A stretch of 64,000 nucleotides of DNA from Bartonella vinsonii subsp. arupensis OK-94-513. Lineage in GTDB: Bacteria; Pseudomonadota; Alphaproteobacteria; Rhizobiales; Rhizobiaceae. Below are positions 1-8,134 of the stretch, one piece after another (within the stretch, counting starts at the first letter, position 1; each line of letters starts with the position of its first letter). Made by a program: the position numbers and the translations under genes. The DNA is taken from the NCBI RefSeq assembly GCF_000278235.1, contig NZ_JH725037.1, positions 426,487-490,486 of the forward strand, in the 5' to 3' direction. The notes beneath the pieces were generated by a model. The model was not told the origin of the DNA. It did not search any database and saw only the letters and a list, made by a program, of their open reading frames with translations.

Positions 1-868
1 GACGTGTTAATGACGTAAATTCCATGGCCTTAAGAAAAGCAATTAAACGCGGACCATCTTGCGATTCCAAAACAAAATCATCTAAACTATTGTCTATAGG
101 CACATCCACTTTAAGCCGAACCAATTCACGAGAAATCTTTGCCTGTTCACTATAAGCTTGAAGATTTTCACGTCGTTTTGTTTGCTTAACTTCTGATACG
201 CGTTGCAATAAAATATCGAGCGTGCCAAATTGATCTAGCAATTGGGCTGCAATTTTTGGGCCAATCCCTGGAATACCTGGTACATTATCTGTCGGATCTC
301 CAATCAAAGCCTGCAAATCGACCATTTTTTCAGGCGCAACACCCCATTTTTCTATAACCTCAGAAATACCGATATGCTTATCTTTCATTCCATCATACAA
401 AGATACGTGCGTATTCACCAACTGCATAAGATCTTTGTCAGAAGAAATAATCGTTGTTTTTGCTCCAACCTTCGTTGCCTGTTGTGCATAAGTAGCAATG
501 AGATCATCCGCCTCAAATCCTTCCTTTTCTATACAAGGTAAATTAAAAGCCTTTGTTGCTTGGCGTATGAGAGCAAATTGAGGAATAAGATCTTCAGGAG
601 GTGTTTCTCGATTCGCTTTATATTGTGGATAAATTTTTTTCCGAAATGTATCAGATGAATAATCAAAAATAACAGCAAAATGTGTTGGAACAACACCAGT
701 CGCTGTATTTCGCGCATCACAGAGCATTTTCCACAGCATATTACAAAAGCCAGCCACAGCTCCTACAGGAAGACCATCCTTTTTGCGCTTTAAAGGTGGC
801 AAAGCATAATAAGCACGAAAAATATAGCCCGATCCATCAACCAAAAAAAGATGATCTGTTGCTTTCAT
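1..868 (-). CDS. polA: DNA polymerase I, N-terminal part (cut by window edge)
   Basis: The first 289 residues are present; the rest lies beyond the left edge. This is the 5'-3' exonuclease part of DNA polymerase I, which removes RNA primers and supports repair synthesis. The protein starts MKATDHLFLVDGSGYIFRAY, with the acidic metal-binding Asp near residue 11. Further on it shows the FEADDLIATYA motif, the SSDKDLMQL motif and a helix-hairpin-helix stretch reading GDPTDNVPGIPGIGPKIAAQ, all typical of the PolA/FEN nuclease fold. The ATG at 866-868 is the natural start. The gene lies downstream of dnaQ on the same strand but is separated by 341 bases that carry a small RNA candidate on the other strand. 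Confidence 0.95.
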   Translation of the reverse strand, partial: MKATDHLFLVDGSGYIFRAYYALPPLKRKKDGLPVGAVAGFCNMLWKMLCDARNTATGVVPTHFAVIFDYSSDTFRKKIYPQYKANRETPPEDLIPQFALIRQATKAFNLPCIEKEGFEADDLIATYAQQATKVGAKTTIISSDKDLMQLVNTHVSLYDGMKDKHIGISEVIEKWGVAPEKMVDLQALIGDPTDNVPGIPGIGPKIAAQLLDQFGTLDILLQRVSEVKQTKRRENLQAYSEQAKISRELVRLKVDVPIDNSLDDFVLESQDGPRLIAFLKAMEFTSLTR

Positions 869-1012
869 GACAATTTTATTTCTCCATTTCAGCCAAAAAA
901 CAATTCACTTTTATATATTTTTTTTATTCTTTTTTAAAATTTATCGAATTGCCTCTAAAAAGCCATTTTTTATTTCCATAAGGTGTGAAGTCGTTACACT
1001 TTATAGTTCGTA

Positions 1013-1136
1013 CCTAGAGCTTTTCTTTGCTGTTACAGGATATAATAGCTTTCATTTTGCTCCTCCTATGATAGCTGAGGTACGATGTATCGACAGGGTC
1101 GTTGTGGTGTTCCCCTCCCCACAACGACCATATTTT
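1013..1136 (+). ncRNA. Candidate small RNA with anti-Shine-Dalgarno loops (alpha-r14/cuckoo-like)
   Basis: Seen: a hairpin with arms 1047-1055 and 1068-1076 (one T-T mismatch) presents the loop TTTGCTCCTCCT. A second hairpin has perfect 10-bp arms at 1098-1107 and 1119-1128, presents the loop TGTTCCCCTCC, and is followed by CATATTTTTT, which makes it a plus-strand Rho-independent terminator. GTACCT at 1010-1015 can also pair with AGGTAC at 1078-1083. Known: alphaproteobacterial alpha-r14 (cuckoo/CcsR-type) RNAs are about 100-130 nt and expose CCUCC anti-SD motifs in hairpin loops. Inference: this is a member or analogue. The 5' end is a guess; TATAGT at 1002-1007 could be a -10 box, but no matching -35 is seen. 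Confidence 0.5.
1098..1136 (+). terminator. Rho-independent terminator of the small RNA candidate
   Basis: A perfect 10-bp stem (GTCGTTGTGG with CCACAACGAC) and an 11-base loop are followed on the plus strand by a T-rich run. On the minus strand no T-run follows the stem, so the element is oriented rightward. Confidence 0.65.
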
Positions 1137-1209
1137 TTGGGATGATGTTTTTAGAAATCTTATTTTTCTTAGACTTTTAAATAATTTTTTAAAGAAAAAG
1201 AGCGGTAAA

Positions 1210-1917
1210 TTACTCAGGAATCTTGAAATCATTCCACAGAGCCTTTTCACCCATTTTGTTGATAAAATTAGCATGCAACCTTCTTTCTTGTGCAGTTAGT
1301 CTTGAAGGTAAGGCCTGTGGACGAAATTTAACTGCGTAGAAAGAATCTTTGTCATTCTGGGTATCTTTATCAATACTCCCCTTTTTATCGAAACCTAATA
1401 CACCCTGTTTTCCTCCAATGAGTTCAATATAAACATCAGCGAGAATCTCCGCATCAAGCAAAGCACCATGAAGAACACGATGACTGTTATCAATACCAAA
1501 ACGCTTGCATAAAATATCAAGTGAATTAGGTCCCATGGGAAATTTACGTCGCGCCATAGCCAATGTATCAAGAATATTGTCAACACTGATAAGTGGTTTA
1601 TTCGCTCGTCCTAACTCTGCATTAAGGAAGCCAATATCAAAACTCGCATTATGCGCAATCATTGTTGCACCATTGATAAACTCCAAAAATTCATCAGCAA
1701 TATCACTAAAGCTTTTTTCATTCTTTAAGCGTTCATTGGTCAATCCATGAATTGCTACAACTTCATCAGGAATAATAACGCCTTGAGGGTTCAAATAGAC
1801 ATGAAATCGGCGTCCTGTAAGATAACGATTAACCATCTCTACACAACCAATTTCGATTATGCGATCTTTCTCTTTATCTAAACCCGTTGTTTCTGTATCA
1901 AAAATAATTTCACGCAT
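1210..1917 (-). CDS. dnaQ: DNA polymerase III epsilon subunit (proofreading 3'-5' exonuclease)
   Basis: 235 residues, the usual size. DnaQ binds the alpha subunit and edits mismatched 3' ends at the fork. Exo motifs are visible: DTETTG with metal ligands D7 and E9, HNASFD with D94, and the ExoIII-type H150-x4-D155. The N-terminal two-thirds is the nuclease; the last 60 or so residues would contact PolC/DnaE. It is the last gene of the minus-strand run ppsR-maf-aroE-coaE-dnaQ, starting only 4 bases after the coaE stop, so it is very likely co-transcribed and perhaps translationally coupled. This gene order is the normal one near the chromosome origin in Hyphomicrobiales. Confidence 0.96.
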   Translation of the reverse strand: MREIIFDTETTGLDKEKDRIIEIGCVEMVNRYLTGRRFHVYLNPQGVIIPDEVVAIHGLTNERLKNEKSFSDIADEFLEFINGATMIAHNASFDIGFLNAELGRANKPLISVDNILDTLAMARRKFPMGPNSLDILCKRFGIDNSHRVLHGALLDAEILADVYIELIGGKQGVLGFDKKGSIDKDTQNDKDSFYAVKFRPQALPSRLTAQERRLHANFINKMGEKALWNDFKIPE

Positions 1918-1921
1918 TATT

Positions 1922-2509
1922 TCAGTTCTCTAGTAATTTTTTTATCACGCAAAAAACTTGTTGACGTGTATTCTCTAAATCTTTTCCTGTATCAATAATA
2001 AAATCAGCACGTTTTCGTTTTTTTTCATCAGACATTTGCCTCGCTTGAATAAAGGCAAATTTTTTTTCATTCATATTTGGGCGAATCATAGCACGCTCTT
2101 TTTGTATTGCTAATGGAGCAGAAACAACAACAACCTTGTCTACACGTTTTTCACCATTTGTTTCAAAAAGAAGGGGAATATCAAGAACAACCAATTTTTT
2201 TCCCTGTTTGTGTGCTGTATCAATAAACTCTTTTTCTTTTTTTTGTACCAAAGGATGAATTATTTTTTCTAATGTTTGTAATTTTTCATTATCGTTGATC
2301 AAAATCTCCGAAAGCTTGAGGCGATTAACTTTGCCATTTTCAACAACATTCGGAAATGTACGCGCTATGAAGGATAAAGTTGGCTCACTTTTATAAAGCT
2401 GATGCACTGCATCATCAGCACTAAAAACAGAAATACCAGCTTGTTTGAAAAAATCAGCAACTGTTGATTTTCCCATAGCGATTGATCCGGTCAACCCTAT
2501 GATTTTCAT
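1922..2509 (-). CDS. coaE: Dephospho-CoA kinase
   Basis: 195 residues. CoaE phosphorylates the ribose 3'-OH of dephospho-CoA, the last step of coenzyme A synthesis. The Walker A loop GSIAMGKS lies at residues 8-15. Downstream are the [11 protein letters not shown] stretch, in which the DAD-type motif is altered to SADD, and [10 protein letters not shown], the typical CoaE core strand. The start codon overlaps the aroE stop by 4 bases, which indicates translational coupling. Confidence 0.95.
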   Translation of the reverse strand: MKIIGLTGSIAMGKSTVADFFKQAGISVFSADDAVHQLYKSEPTLSFIARTFPNVVENGKVNRLKLSEILINDNEKLQTLEKIIHPLVQKKEKEFIDTAHKQGKKLVVLDIPLLFETNGEKRVDKVVVVSAPLAIQKERAMIRPNMNEKKFAFIQARQMSDEKKRKRADFIIDTGKDLENTRQQVFCVIKKLLEN

Positions 2510-3384
2510 CCTGTCTCTTCACCTATATCCTTTAAAATTTCTGTTCGTAGTGTTTTTGTAACCTGCGGTCTTATTCCAAACCATCTTTCAAAACCAGGAA
2601 CAGCTTGATGTAAAAGCATACCAAGCCCATCCACTATTTTTAAGCCATGTGCTTTTGCTTGTTGTAAAAAAGGTGTTATCAATGGCGTGTAAACAATATC
2701 TGTCACTAACGCCGTTGCTTTTGTTTTATCAAAATCGCAAAAAGAAGAATTACTTTCTTTCTCATGTGTGGTTGTCATACCTACAGAAGTTGTGTTGACA
2801 ATTAAATCAGCTTGGTCAAGTATTTCACCAGCGCGATGCCAGTCGTAAACTTCAACAGGATTTCCAAAATATTCGGCCAAATCATCTGCACGTTTTTTTG
2901 TGCGATTAAGTAAAAAAATACGTTCAAATCCACGTTTTTTTAAAGCGTACAGGACAGCACGGGCAGCGCCACCCGCACCAAAAACAAGTGCTGTTTCTCC
3001 CCCCCAACCAGGGACAAAATCATCAAGATTAGCGCTAAAACCATAGGCATCACTATTTGTTGCACAAAGCTTATTCCCTTCATACCATAGTGTATTAACA
3101 GCACCAATCATTGTTGCTACATTGTCTTTAAGATGCGCTAAGTGAAAAGCTTCCTGTTTATAAGGTAGAGTGACATTTCCCCCACAAAAACCTCTTTTTT
3201 GTATAGATCTGAAAAAATCTCTAAATTCTTCAGAGCTTACTTCCTGAGCTAGATATTCACCTTGTAAATTATGGTGTTTAAGCCAAAAATTGTGAATTTT
3301 TGGTGATTTTGAATGATGAATAGGAGTACCAACAACAAAAGCACGTGGAATTGTTTTTTTACACCTTATTATTGTATCAACCAT
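2506..3384 (-). CDS. aroE: Shikimate dehydrogenase (NADP+)
   Basis: AroE reduces 3-dehydroshikimate to shikimate; aroB and aroK of the same pathway are at 39879-41616. Visible motifs are HSKSP near residues 24-28 (shikimate binding), VTLPYK (catalytic Lys), NSDAYGF (catalytic Asp) and the NADP loop [10 protein letters not shown] choose the ATG at 3384 (MVDTII, 292 aa), which overlaps the maf stop by 8 bases. A start four codons upstream is also possible but would deepen the overlap. The gene overlaps coaE downstream by 4 bases. Confidence 0.95.
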   Translation of the reverse strand: MVDTIIRCKKTIPRAFVVGTPIHHSKSPKIHNFWLKHHNLQGEYLAQEVSSEEFRDFFRSIQKRGFCGGNVTLPYKQEAFHLAHLKDNVATMIGAVNTLWYEGNKLCATNSDAYGFSANLDDFVPGWGGETALVFGAGGAARAVLYALKKRGFERIFLLNRTKKRADDLAEYFGNPVEVYDWHRAGEILDQADLIVNTTSVGMTTTHEKESNSSFCDFDKTKATALVTDIVYTPLITPFLQQAKAHGLKIVDGLGMLLHQAVPGFERWFGIRPQVTKTLRTEILKDIGEETG

Positions 3385-3973
3385 CAATAATCCCAAAATG
3401 CCGTAATTTTGCTAATAAAGGTAATAAGGGTAAACCAATAATGGTAAAAAAATCCCCATCAATTTTCTCAAAAAGATGGATTCCTTCCCCTTCAATTTGA
3501 TATACCCCTACACTGTTAAAAACATCTGGTCCTACACGTGCTAAATAACGTTCAATAAACTCTGATGATAGAGGACGTACTAACATATGTGCACTAAAAG
3601 CTTCCACCCAAATTTCTTTGCCATTCTGAAATAAAGCCACTGCACTATGAAGAGAATGGGTTTTTCCTGATAAATCACATAAACGTTGATGCGCTTCCTT
3701 TTCAGTTGTGACTTTATGAAAAATTTGTCCCTCTAAATCAAGCACTTGATCACAACCAATAACAAAGGCATCTGGAAAGCGGTCAGAAACATCTTTTGCC
3801 TTTGCACTTGCAAGAAAACAACTAAGTTTTTTAGGAGCCTTTGTTTCTCCTATTTTTTCTATTTCTCTTTCATCAAAAGAAGCTCCTTCAATGAAAAACT
3901 TTAAACCTGCTTTTTTTAATAATTGTGCACGATAAAAACTAAGGGATGCTAATATTAACGTTTTTTCTGCCAT
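3377..3973 (-). CDS. maf: Maf-family nucleotide pyrophosphatase
   Basis: 198 residues with the start at [10 protein letters not shown]. The open frame runs on upstream, but that extension would overlap ppsR. This start sits 7 bases after the ppsR stop with a GGGAAATGAG purine stretch in front. Maf proteins hydrolyse non-canonical or modified nucleoside triphosphates to monophosphates. The N-terminal [11 protein letters not shown] replaces the usual S-x-x-R-R with a single Arg. SFDERE, the [23 protein letters not shown] block with its catalytic Asp, and [11 protein letters not shown] are typical. I cannot tell the m7GTP type from the dTTP/UTP type with confidence. Confidence 0.88.
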   Translation of the reverse strand: MAEKTLILASLSFYRAQLLKKAGLKFFIEGASFDEREIEKIGETKAPKKLSCFLASAKAKDVSDRFPDAFVIGCDQVLDLEGQIFHKVTTEKEAHQRLCDLSGKTHSLHSAVALFQNGKEIWVEAFSAHMLVRPLSSEFIERYLARVGPDVFNSVGVYQIEGEGIHLFEKIDGDFFTIIGLPLLPLLAKLRHFGIIDG

Positions 3974-3980
3974 ATTTTTC

Positions 3981-4799
3981 TCATTTCCCTTCACGAAATC
4001 GCGACAAAAGTTCGAATATAGCTGCAGCTGTTTCTTCAATAGAACGTCTTGTGACATCAATTATAGGCCAACCAAAACGTTCGCAAATGCGTTTTGCATA
4101 AGTCAATTCTTCAGCTATATTCACACGATTAGTATAACTTTCAATACGCTCTCCCAAATCCCGATTTTGACGAATATGTGAGATTCTTTCAGCTGAAGCG
4201 ATTAAACCGATAATCAAAGCATTTTTTGCTTCTAAAAGGGATTCTGGTAAATCAATACCTGGAATCAGAGGAATATTAGCTGTCTTGATTCCACGATTTG
4301 CTAAATAGATACTCGTAGGTGTTTTAGAGGTTCTTGAAATTCCTACAAGGATCACATCAGCATCTGATAAATCACTAGAAGACTGCCCATCATCATGTTC
4401 TATAGTAAAATCCAATGCATCAATACGGCGAAAGTAATCTGCATTGAGATCATGCTGTGCACTCGCACGTAAACTTGTTGGCATTCCAAGATAAGACTGA
4501 AAAGCATCTAGAACAGGCTGTAGTATGTCAATACAAGGAATTTTTATCTTTTCACATCTTCTCCTAAGAAGGCATTTAATTTTTTCATCAATGATTGTGT
4601 AAAGAACAATACCCGGCTCTTGTTGTATTTCATCAAGAGCTCTCTGCAACTGTATTTCATTACGAATCATTGGATAGATATGCTCTGTTGTTTGACTCAT
4701 TGTATATTGTGCTGCAACGGCTCTTCCAACAGAAATGAGTGTTTCTCCTGTTGCATCAGAAAGCATGTGTAAATGAAAGGATTTTTTTTCTCTTGTCAC
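3981..4799 (-). CDS. ppsR: Pyruvate, phosphate dikinase regulatory protein (DUF299 kinase/phosphotransferase)
   Basis: 272 residues, the family length. PPSR proteins both phosphorylate (with ADP) and dephosphorylate a Thr next to the catalytic His of pyruvate, phosphate dikinase or PEP synthase, switching gluconeogenic PEP formation. The P-loop GISRTSKT lies at residues 153-160, after an N-terminal HMLSDATGET motif. Known: in Caulobacter and other alphaproteobacteria this gene (called RP001 there) borders the chromosomal origin. Here it is the first gene left of the gene-free AT-rich stretch, with a CtrA box just 8 bases in front of its start. Confidence 0.92.
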   Translation of the reverse strand: MTREKKSFHLHMLSDATGETLISVGRAVAAQYTMSQTTEHIYPMIRNEIQLQRALDEIQQEPGIVLYTIIDEKIKCLLRRRCEKIKIPCIDILQPVLDAFQSYLGMPTSLRASAQHDLNADYFRRIDALDFTIEHDDGQSSSDLSDADVILVGISRTSKTPTSIYLANRGIKTANIPLIPGIDLPESLLEAKNALIIGLIASAERISHIRQNRDLGERIESYTNRVNIAEELTYAKRICERFGWPIIDVTRRSIEETAAAIFELLSRFREGK

Positions 4800-4806
4800 A
4801 AAAATT

Positions 4807-4822
4807 TTAACTCCTTGTTAAC
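4807..4822 (+). promoter_or_regulatory. CtrA binding motif
   Basis: The sequence TTAACTCCTTGTTAAC matches the full TTAA-N7-TTAAC consensus of the cell-cycle regulator CtrA with no mismatch. It lies at the edge of the putative origin and 8 bases upstream of the ppsR start codon, so it could block replication initiation, control ppsR, or both. Confidence 0.6.
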
Positions 4823-4883
4823 AAATGTGTATATATCCTCATCATTTTTTATGAAACTAAAATTTAGGAGAATTTCTCCATTA

Positions 4884-4892
4884 TTATGCACA
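4884..4892 (+). promoter_or_regulatory. DnaA box
   Basis: TTATGCACA is a perfect match to the TTATNCACA DnaA box, on the plus strand inside the putative origin. Confidence 0.6.
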
Positions 4893-4989
4893 AATTGAAT
4901 TGTTGTGATAATGAAAGCCCTTTTATGATAAAATAACAGGGATAATGCCTTTAAAAGAATGTTATGCTTGTCTTTTTTTCTTTTGTCTT

Positions 4990-4998
4990 TGTGGATAA
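4990..4998 (-). promoter_or_regulatory. DnaA box
   Basis: TGTGGATAA on the plus strand is the exact complement of the strong DnaA box TTATCCACA. It lies about 100 bases from the first perfect box, in the opposite orientation. Confidence 0.65.
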
Positions 4999-5421
4999 AA
5001 TTGAGGATAAATAAAGTATAACTTATAATTCACATTAAACACAGGCATAAATAAGAAAAATACCTCTCTTTAATAAAATTTATTAATACAAAAAATCTGT
5101 ATAAACTGAAAATAATTTTAAAATTAATTTATCAATGATGTAGAATAATTTTACCTTTATAGATCAAAAATAAATATTATTTTACAATGAGTTATGTTTT
5201 ATATAATTCTTTAATAAAATGATTTCTCTTTGATTTTTTCAATTTATATATTTTTTTTGTAAAATTACTTAATTTTATAAGAAAATAATTCGTACAAATG
5301 ATGCTTGCAGATTGAAAAAATTGAGTGTAGAATAATTTTTTCTTATAAGAATGTTTCGTTCTTTAAATTTTCCATAATTAATTCAAGAACAATCTCCTTC
5401 ACCATTTAAAGAGCATATTTG

Positions 5422-6687
5422 ATGCAAGAAATGAAACTACAAGAACTTAAAAGTAAAAATCCCGTTGAACTTGTTTCTTTCGCTGAAACATTAGAAGTTG
5501 AAAATGCTTCCTTGATGCGAAAACAAGAATTAATGTTTGCTATTTTGAAAAAACTTGCTTTGCAAGATGTCGAAATTATCGGAGAAGGAGTCGTTGAAGT
5601 TTTACAAGATGGATTTGGATTTTTACGGTCCGCTGATGCTAATTATCTTCCAGGACCTGATGATATTTATCTTTCTCCTGCACAAATCCAGTCATTTTCT
5701 TTAAAAACAGGTGATACTGTTGAAGGATTTATACGTAGTCCAAAAGAAGGAGAACGTTATTTTGCTCTTCTTAAAATTAATACAATTAATTTTGAAGATC
5801 CTGAAAAAATTCGTTATAAAATCCACTTTGATAATCTCACTCCTCTTTACTCAAATGAACGTTTTCAAATGGAAATACAAGATCCTACAGAGAAGGATAT
5901 GTCATCGCGGGTGATTGATTTAATATCTCCATTGGGAAAGGGACAGAGAGGATTAATTGTAGCACCTCCTCGAACAGGGAAAACAGTTTTACTTCAAAAT
6001 ATTGCCCATTCTATCACCACTAATCATCCTGAATGTTATCTTATTGTTCTTTTAATTGATGAAAGACCAGAAGAAGTTACTGATATGCAACGTTCTGTGA
6101 AAGGAGAAGTCGTTTCTTCTACTTTTGATGAACCAGCAATCCGTCATGTGCAAGTAGCTGAAATGGTTATTGAAAAAGCAAAACGCCTTGTTGAGCATGG
6201 GCGTGATGTCGTTATTCTTCTCGATTCTATTACACGTCTTGGGCGTGCGTATAATACGGTTGTTCCTTCATCAGGTAAGGTTTTAACAGGTGGTGTTGAT
6301 GCAAATGCTCTACAGCGTCCTAAGCGTTTTTTTGGTGCAGCACGTAATATTGAAGAAGGTGGATCTTTAACCATTATTGCAACGGCTTTGATCGATACCG
6401 GTAGTCGTATGGATGAGGTTATTTTTGAAGAATTCAAAGGAACAGGTAACTCAGAAATTGTTCTTGATCGTAAAGTTGCTGATAAGCGTATTTTCCCTGC
6501 TATGGATATTTTGAAATCTGGAACACGTAAGGAAGAGCTTTTGGTAGCGCGGCAAGACTTGCATAAAATTTTTGTACTTCGTCGTATTTTGACGCCTATG
6601 AATGTAACGGATGCAATTGAATTTTTAATTGATAAATTAAAACAAACGAAAAATAATAGTGAATTTTTTGACTCAATGAATACATGA
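5422..6687 (+). CDS. rho: Transcription termination factor Rho
   Basis: 421 residues. Rho is a hexameric RNA-dependent ATPase that ends transcription at C-rich unstructured RNA. The order is an N-terminal helical domain ([19 protein letters not shown]), the cold-shock-like RNA-binding domain around residues 55-120 (DGFGFLRS), Walker A APPRTGKT at 181-188, Walker [17 protein letters not shown], and the [22 protein letters not shown] secondary RNA-binding region split over the Q-loop. I chose the ATG at 5422; a TTG sits directly before it. It is the first rightward gene next to the putative origin, and in relatives hemE and hemH lie between it and ppsR. Confidence 0.96.
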   Translation: MQEMKLQELKSKNPVELVSFAETLEVENASLMRKQELMFAILKKLALQDVEIIGEGVVEVLQDGFGFLRSADANYLPGPDDIYLSPAQIQSFSLKTGDTVEGFIRSPKEGERYFALLKINTINFEDPEKIRYKIHFDNLTPLYSNERFQMEIQDPTEKDMSSRVIDLISPLGKGQRGLIVAPPRTGKTVLLQNIAHSITTNHPECYLIVLLIDERPEEVTDMQRSVKGEVVSSTFDEPAIRHVQVAEMVIEKAKRLVEHGRDVVILLDSITRLGRAYNTVVPSSGKVLTGGVDANALQRPKRFFGAARNIEEGGSLTIIATALIDTGSRMDEVIFEEFKGTGNSEIVLDRKVADKRIFPAMDILKSGTRKEELLVARQDLHKIFVLRRILTPMNVTDAIEFLIDKLKQTKNNSEFFDSMNT

Positions 6688-6718
6688 AATATTAAGTTTT
6701 TCGTTTAGGATATATCCC

Positions 6719-8026
6719 GTGGATACAATCTTTGCTGTTTCGAGTGGATTGTTGCCTTCAGGGGTCGCAGTCATTCGCCTTTCTGGTCCTCATGTGATAA
6801 ATGTCGTTAAGACGCTTTGTGGCCGTTTACCAAAAGCGCGGTTCATGCATTATGGAAATCTTACTGCTCGTGATGGGAGCTTTTTAGATTCTGCTTTGAC
6901 TGTTTTTTTTCCTGCTCCTCATAGTTTTACAGGTGAAGATTGTGCAGAATTTCATTTGCATGGAGGAAAAGCGGTTGTTAATCGTTTTCTCGATGAATTG
7001 TCTACATTTTCTGGATGCCGTATTGCAGAAGCAGGTGAGTTTTCACGTCGTGCGTTTATGGAAGGAAAATTAGATCTTGTTCAAGCAGAAGGTCTTGCTG
7101 ATTTAATAGAAGCAGAGACGGAAAGTCAGCGACGTTTAGCAATTATGGGGACAAGTGGGCGTTTAACAACGCTTTATAGTGATTGGCGTCATAAACTTAT
7201 GAAGGCCCGTGCTTTTATTGAAGCAGAACTTGATTTTGTTGATGAAGCTGATGTCCCAAATTCAATATCTGATAAAGTTTGGAAAGATATGGAAGATCTT
7301 TGTACTTCTCTTCAGGAACATATTGATGAGGGAGAACGTGCAAGTATTTTACGTGATGGATTAAAAATTGTTATAGCTGGTGCTCCAAATTCTGGAAAAT
7401 CAAGCATTATGAATCGTTTGGCTGGGAGACCTATTTCTATTGTATCAGAAGAAGAAGGTACAACGCGTGATGCTTTAGAAATGAGGTTGATTCTCGGCGG
7501 TTTACCTGTTTTTTTAACAGATACTGCTGGTTTTAGAGAAACAGAAAACAAAATAGAACAATTGGGAATAGAAGTTGCTAAGCAGCATGTTAGAGATGCT
7601 GATTTGGTTATTTTAGTTTATGATATGGGAAATCCTAAGAAAGTTGATTTACCAGAGACATCAGCTGAAATATGGCATATTGCCAATAAGCTTGACCTTT
7701 ATGAAGAGAATAAAACCCATTATTTTATACGGTTTTCTGCGTTAACTGGTTTAAATTTTGACTGTTTTATTAAGGAACTTGAGTTATTTTGTTTACGTCG
7801 TGCTTCTGAAGTTGGAAATCTTGTCCCAGCACGTAAAAGGCAACTTCAGTTATTGAAGGAGGCTGTTAAAGAAATTGAAGCTTCTGTGAATTATACTTCT
7901 CTTGATTTAAGTTTACGTGCAGAACATCTTCGTCGTGCGAGTGATTTTCTTGGGAAGATTACGGGAGATATAGATGTTGAAGATTTACTTGATATTATTT
8001 TTTCAGAGTTTTGTGTTGGTAAATAA
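6719..8026 (+). CDS. mnmE: tRNA modification GTPase MnmE (TrmE)
   Basis: 435 residues with a GTG start preceded by TTTAGGATAT. Together with MnmG it installs 5-carboxymethylaminomethyl groups on wobble U34. The N-terminal folate-binding domain includes AEAGEFSRRAF. G1 GAPNSGKS is at residues 221-228 and G3 is DTAGFRE. The protein ends in FCVGK, carrying the family's catalytic Cys four residues from the end. Its partner mnmG follows after 108 bases that hold two parS-like sites. Confidence 0.96.
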   Translation: MDTIFAVSSGLLPSGVAVIRLSGPHVINVVKTLCGRLPKARFMHYGNLTARDGSFLDSALTVFFPAPHSFTGEDCAEFHLHGGKAVVNRFLDELSTFSGCRIAEAGEFSRRAFMEGKLDLVQAEGLADLIEAETESQRRLAIMGTSGRLTTLYSDWRHKLMKARAFIEAELDFVDEADVPNSISDKVWKDMEDLCTSLQEHIDEGERASILRDGLKIVIAGAPNSGKSSIMNRLAGRPISIVSEEEGTTRDALEMRLILGGLPVFLTDTAGFRETENKIEQLGIEVAKQHVRDADLVILVYDMGNPKKVDLPETSAEIWHIANKLDLYEENKTHYFIRFSALTGLNFDCFIKELELFCLRRASEVGNLVPARKRQLQLLKEAVKEIEASVNYTSLDLSLRAEHLRRASDFLGKITGDIDVEDLLDIIFSEFCVGK

Positions 8027-8042
8027 TGATTCACGTGAAACA
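8027..8042 (+). promoter_or_regulatory. parS-like centromere site 1
   Basis: TGATTCACGTGAAACA differs from the ParB-binding palindrome TGTTTCACGTGAAACA at one position. It starts right after the mnmE stop codon. Confidence 0.8.
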
Positions 8043-8088
8043 TTGATTATTTCATAGACACATTTTAAAGATTATGTAATTTATATCC

Positions 8089-8104
8089 TGTTTCACGTGA
8101 AACT
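8089..8104 (+). promoter_or_regulatory. parS-like centromere site 2
   Basis: TGTTTCACGTGAAACT differs from the 16-base parS consensus only at the last base. It lies between mnmE and mnmG, 62 bases after site 1. Confidence 0.85.
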
Positions 8105-8134
8105 TTAGAATGATTCTTTATGGAATGAATCACG

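Larger units (their letters stand above)
869..1209. other. Gene-free stretch between dnaQ and polA
   Basis: I see no protein gene in these 341 bases. The right half holds two clear hairpins ending in a T-run on the plus strand, annotated separately as a small RNA candidate. The left half (about 869-1000) is AT-rich and should hold the polA promoter, but no convincing -35/-10 pair stands out. Confidence 0.6.
4800..5421. other. Putative chromosomal replication origin (oriC)
   Basis: 622 bases without a gene and extremely AT-rich, with long A/T tracts at about 5060-5360. Seen: two perfect DnaA boxes (4884-4892 and 4990-4998, opposite orientation), near-boxes with one mismatch at 4826-4834 and 5026-5034, and a perfect CtrA motif at 4807-4822. 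Genes diverge from it: everything to 1 is leftward and everything to 12404 is rightward. parA, parB and four parS-like sites are close by. Known: in Caulobacter and Sinorhizobium the origin lies beside hemE and this ppsR-type gene. Inference: this is oriC, with DnaA boxes on the ppsR side and the unwinding tract on the rho side. Confidence 0.65.

Noticed and set aside
1014-1055. 13-codon minus-strand ORF (MKAIISCNSKEKL) with a perfect AGGAGGAGC site
   Set aside because: The apparent ribosome binding site is the complement of the anti-SD loop of the plus-strand small RNA candidate, and the adjoining terminator points rightward, so a plus-strand RNA explains the sequence better. A leader peptide is not fully excluded.
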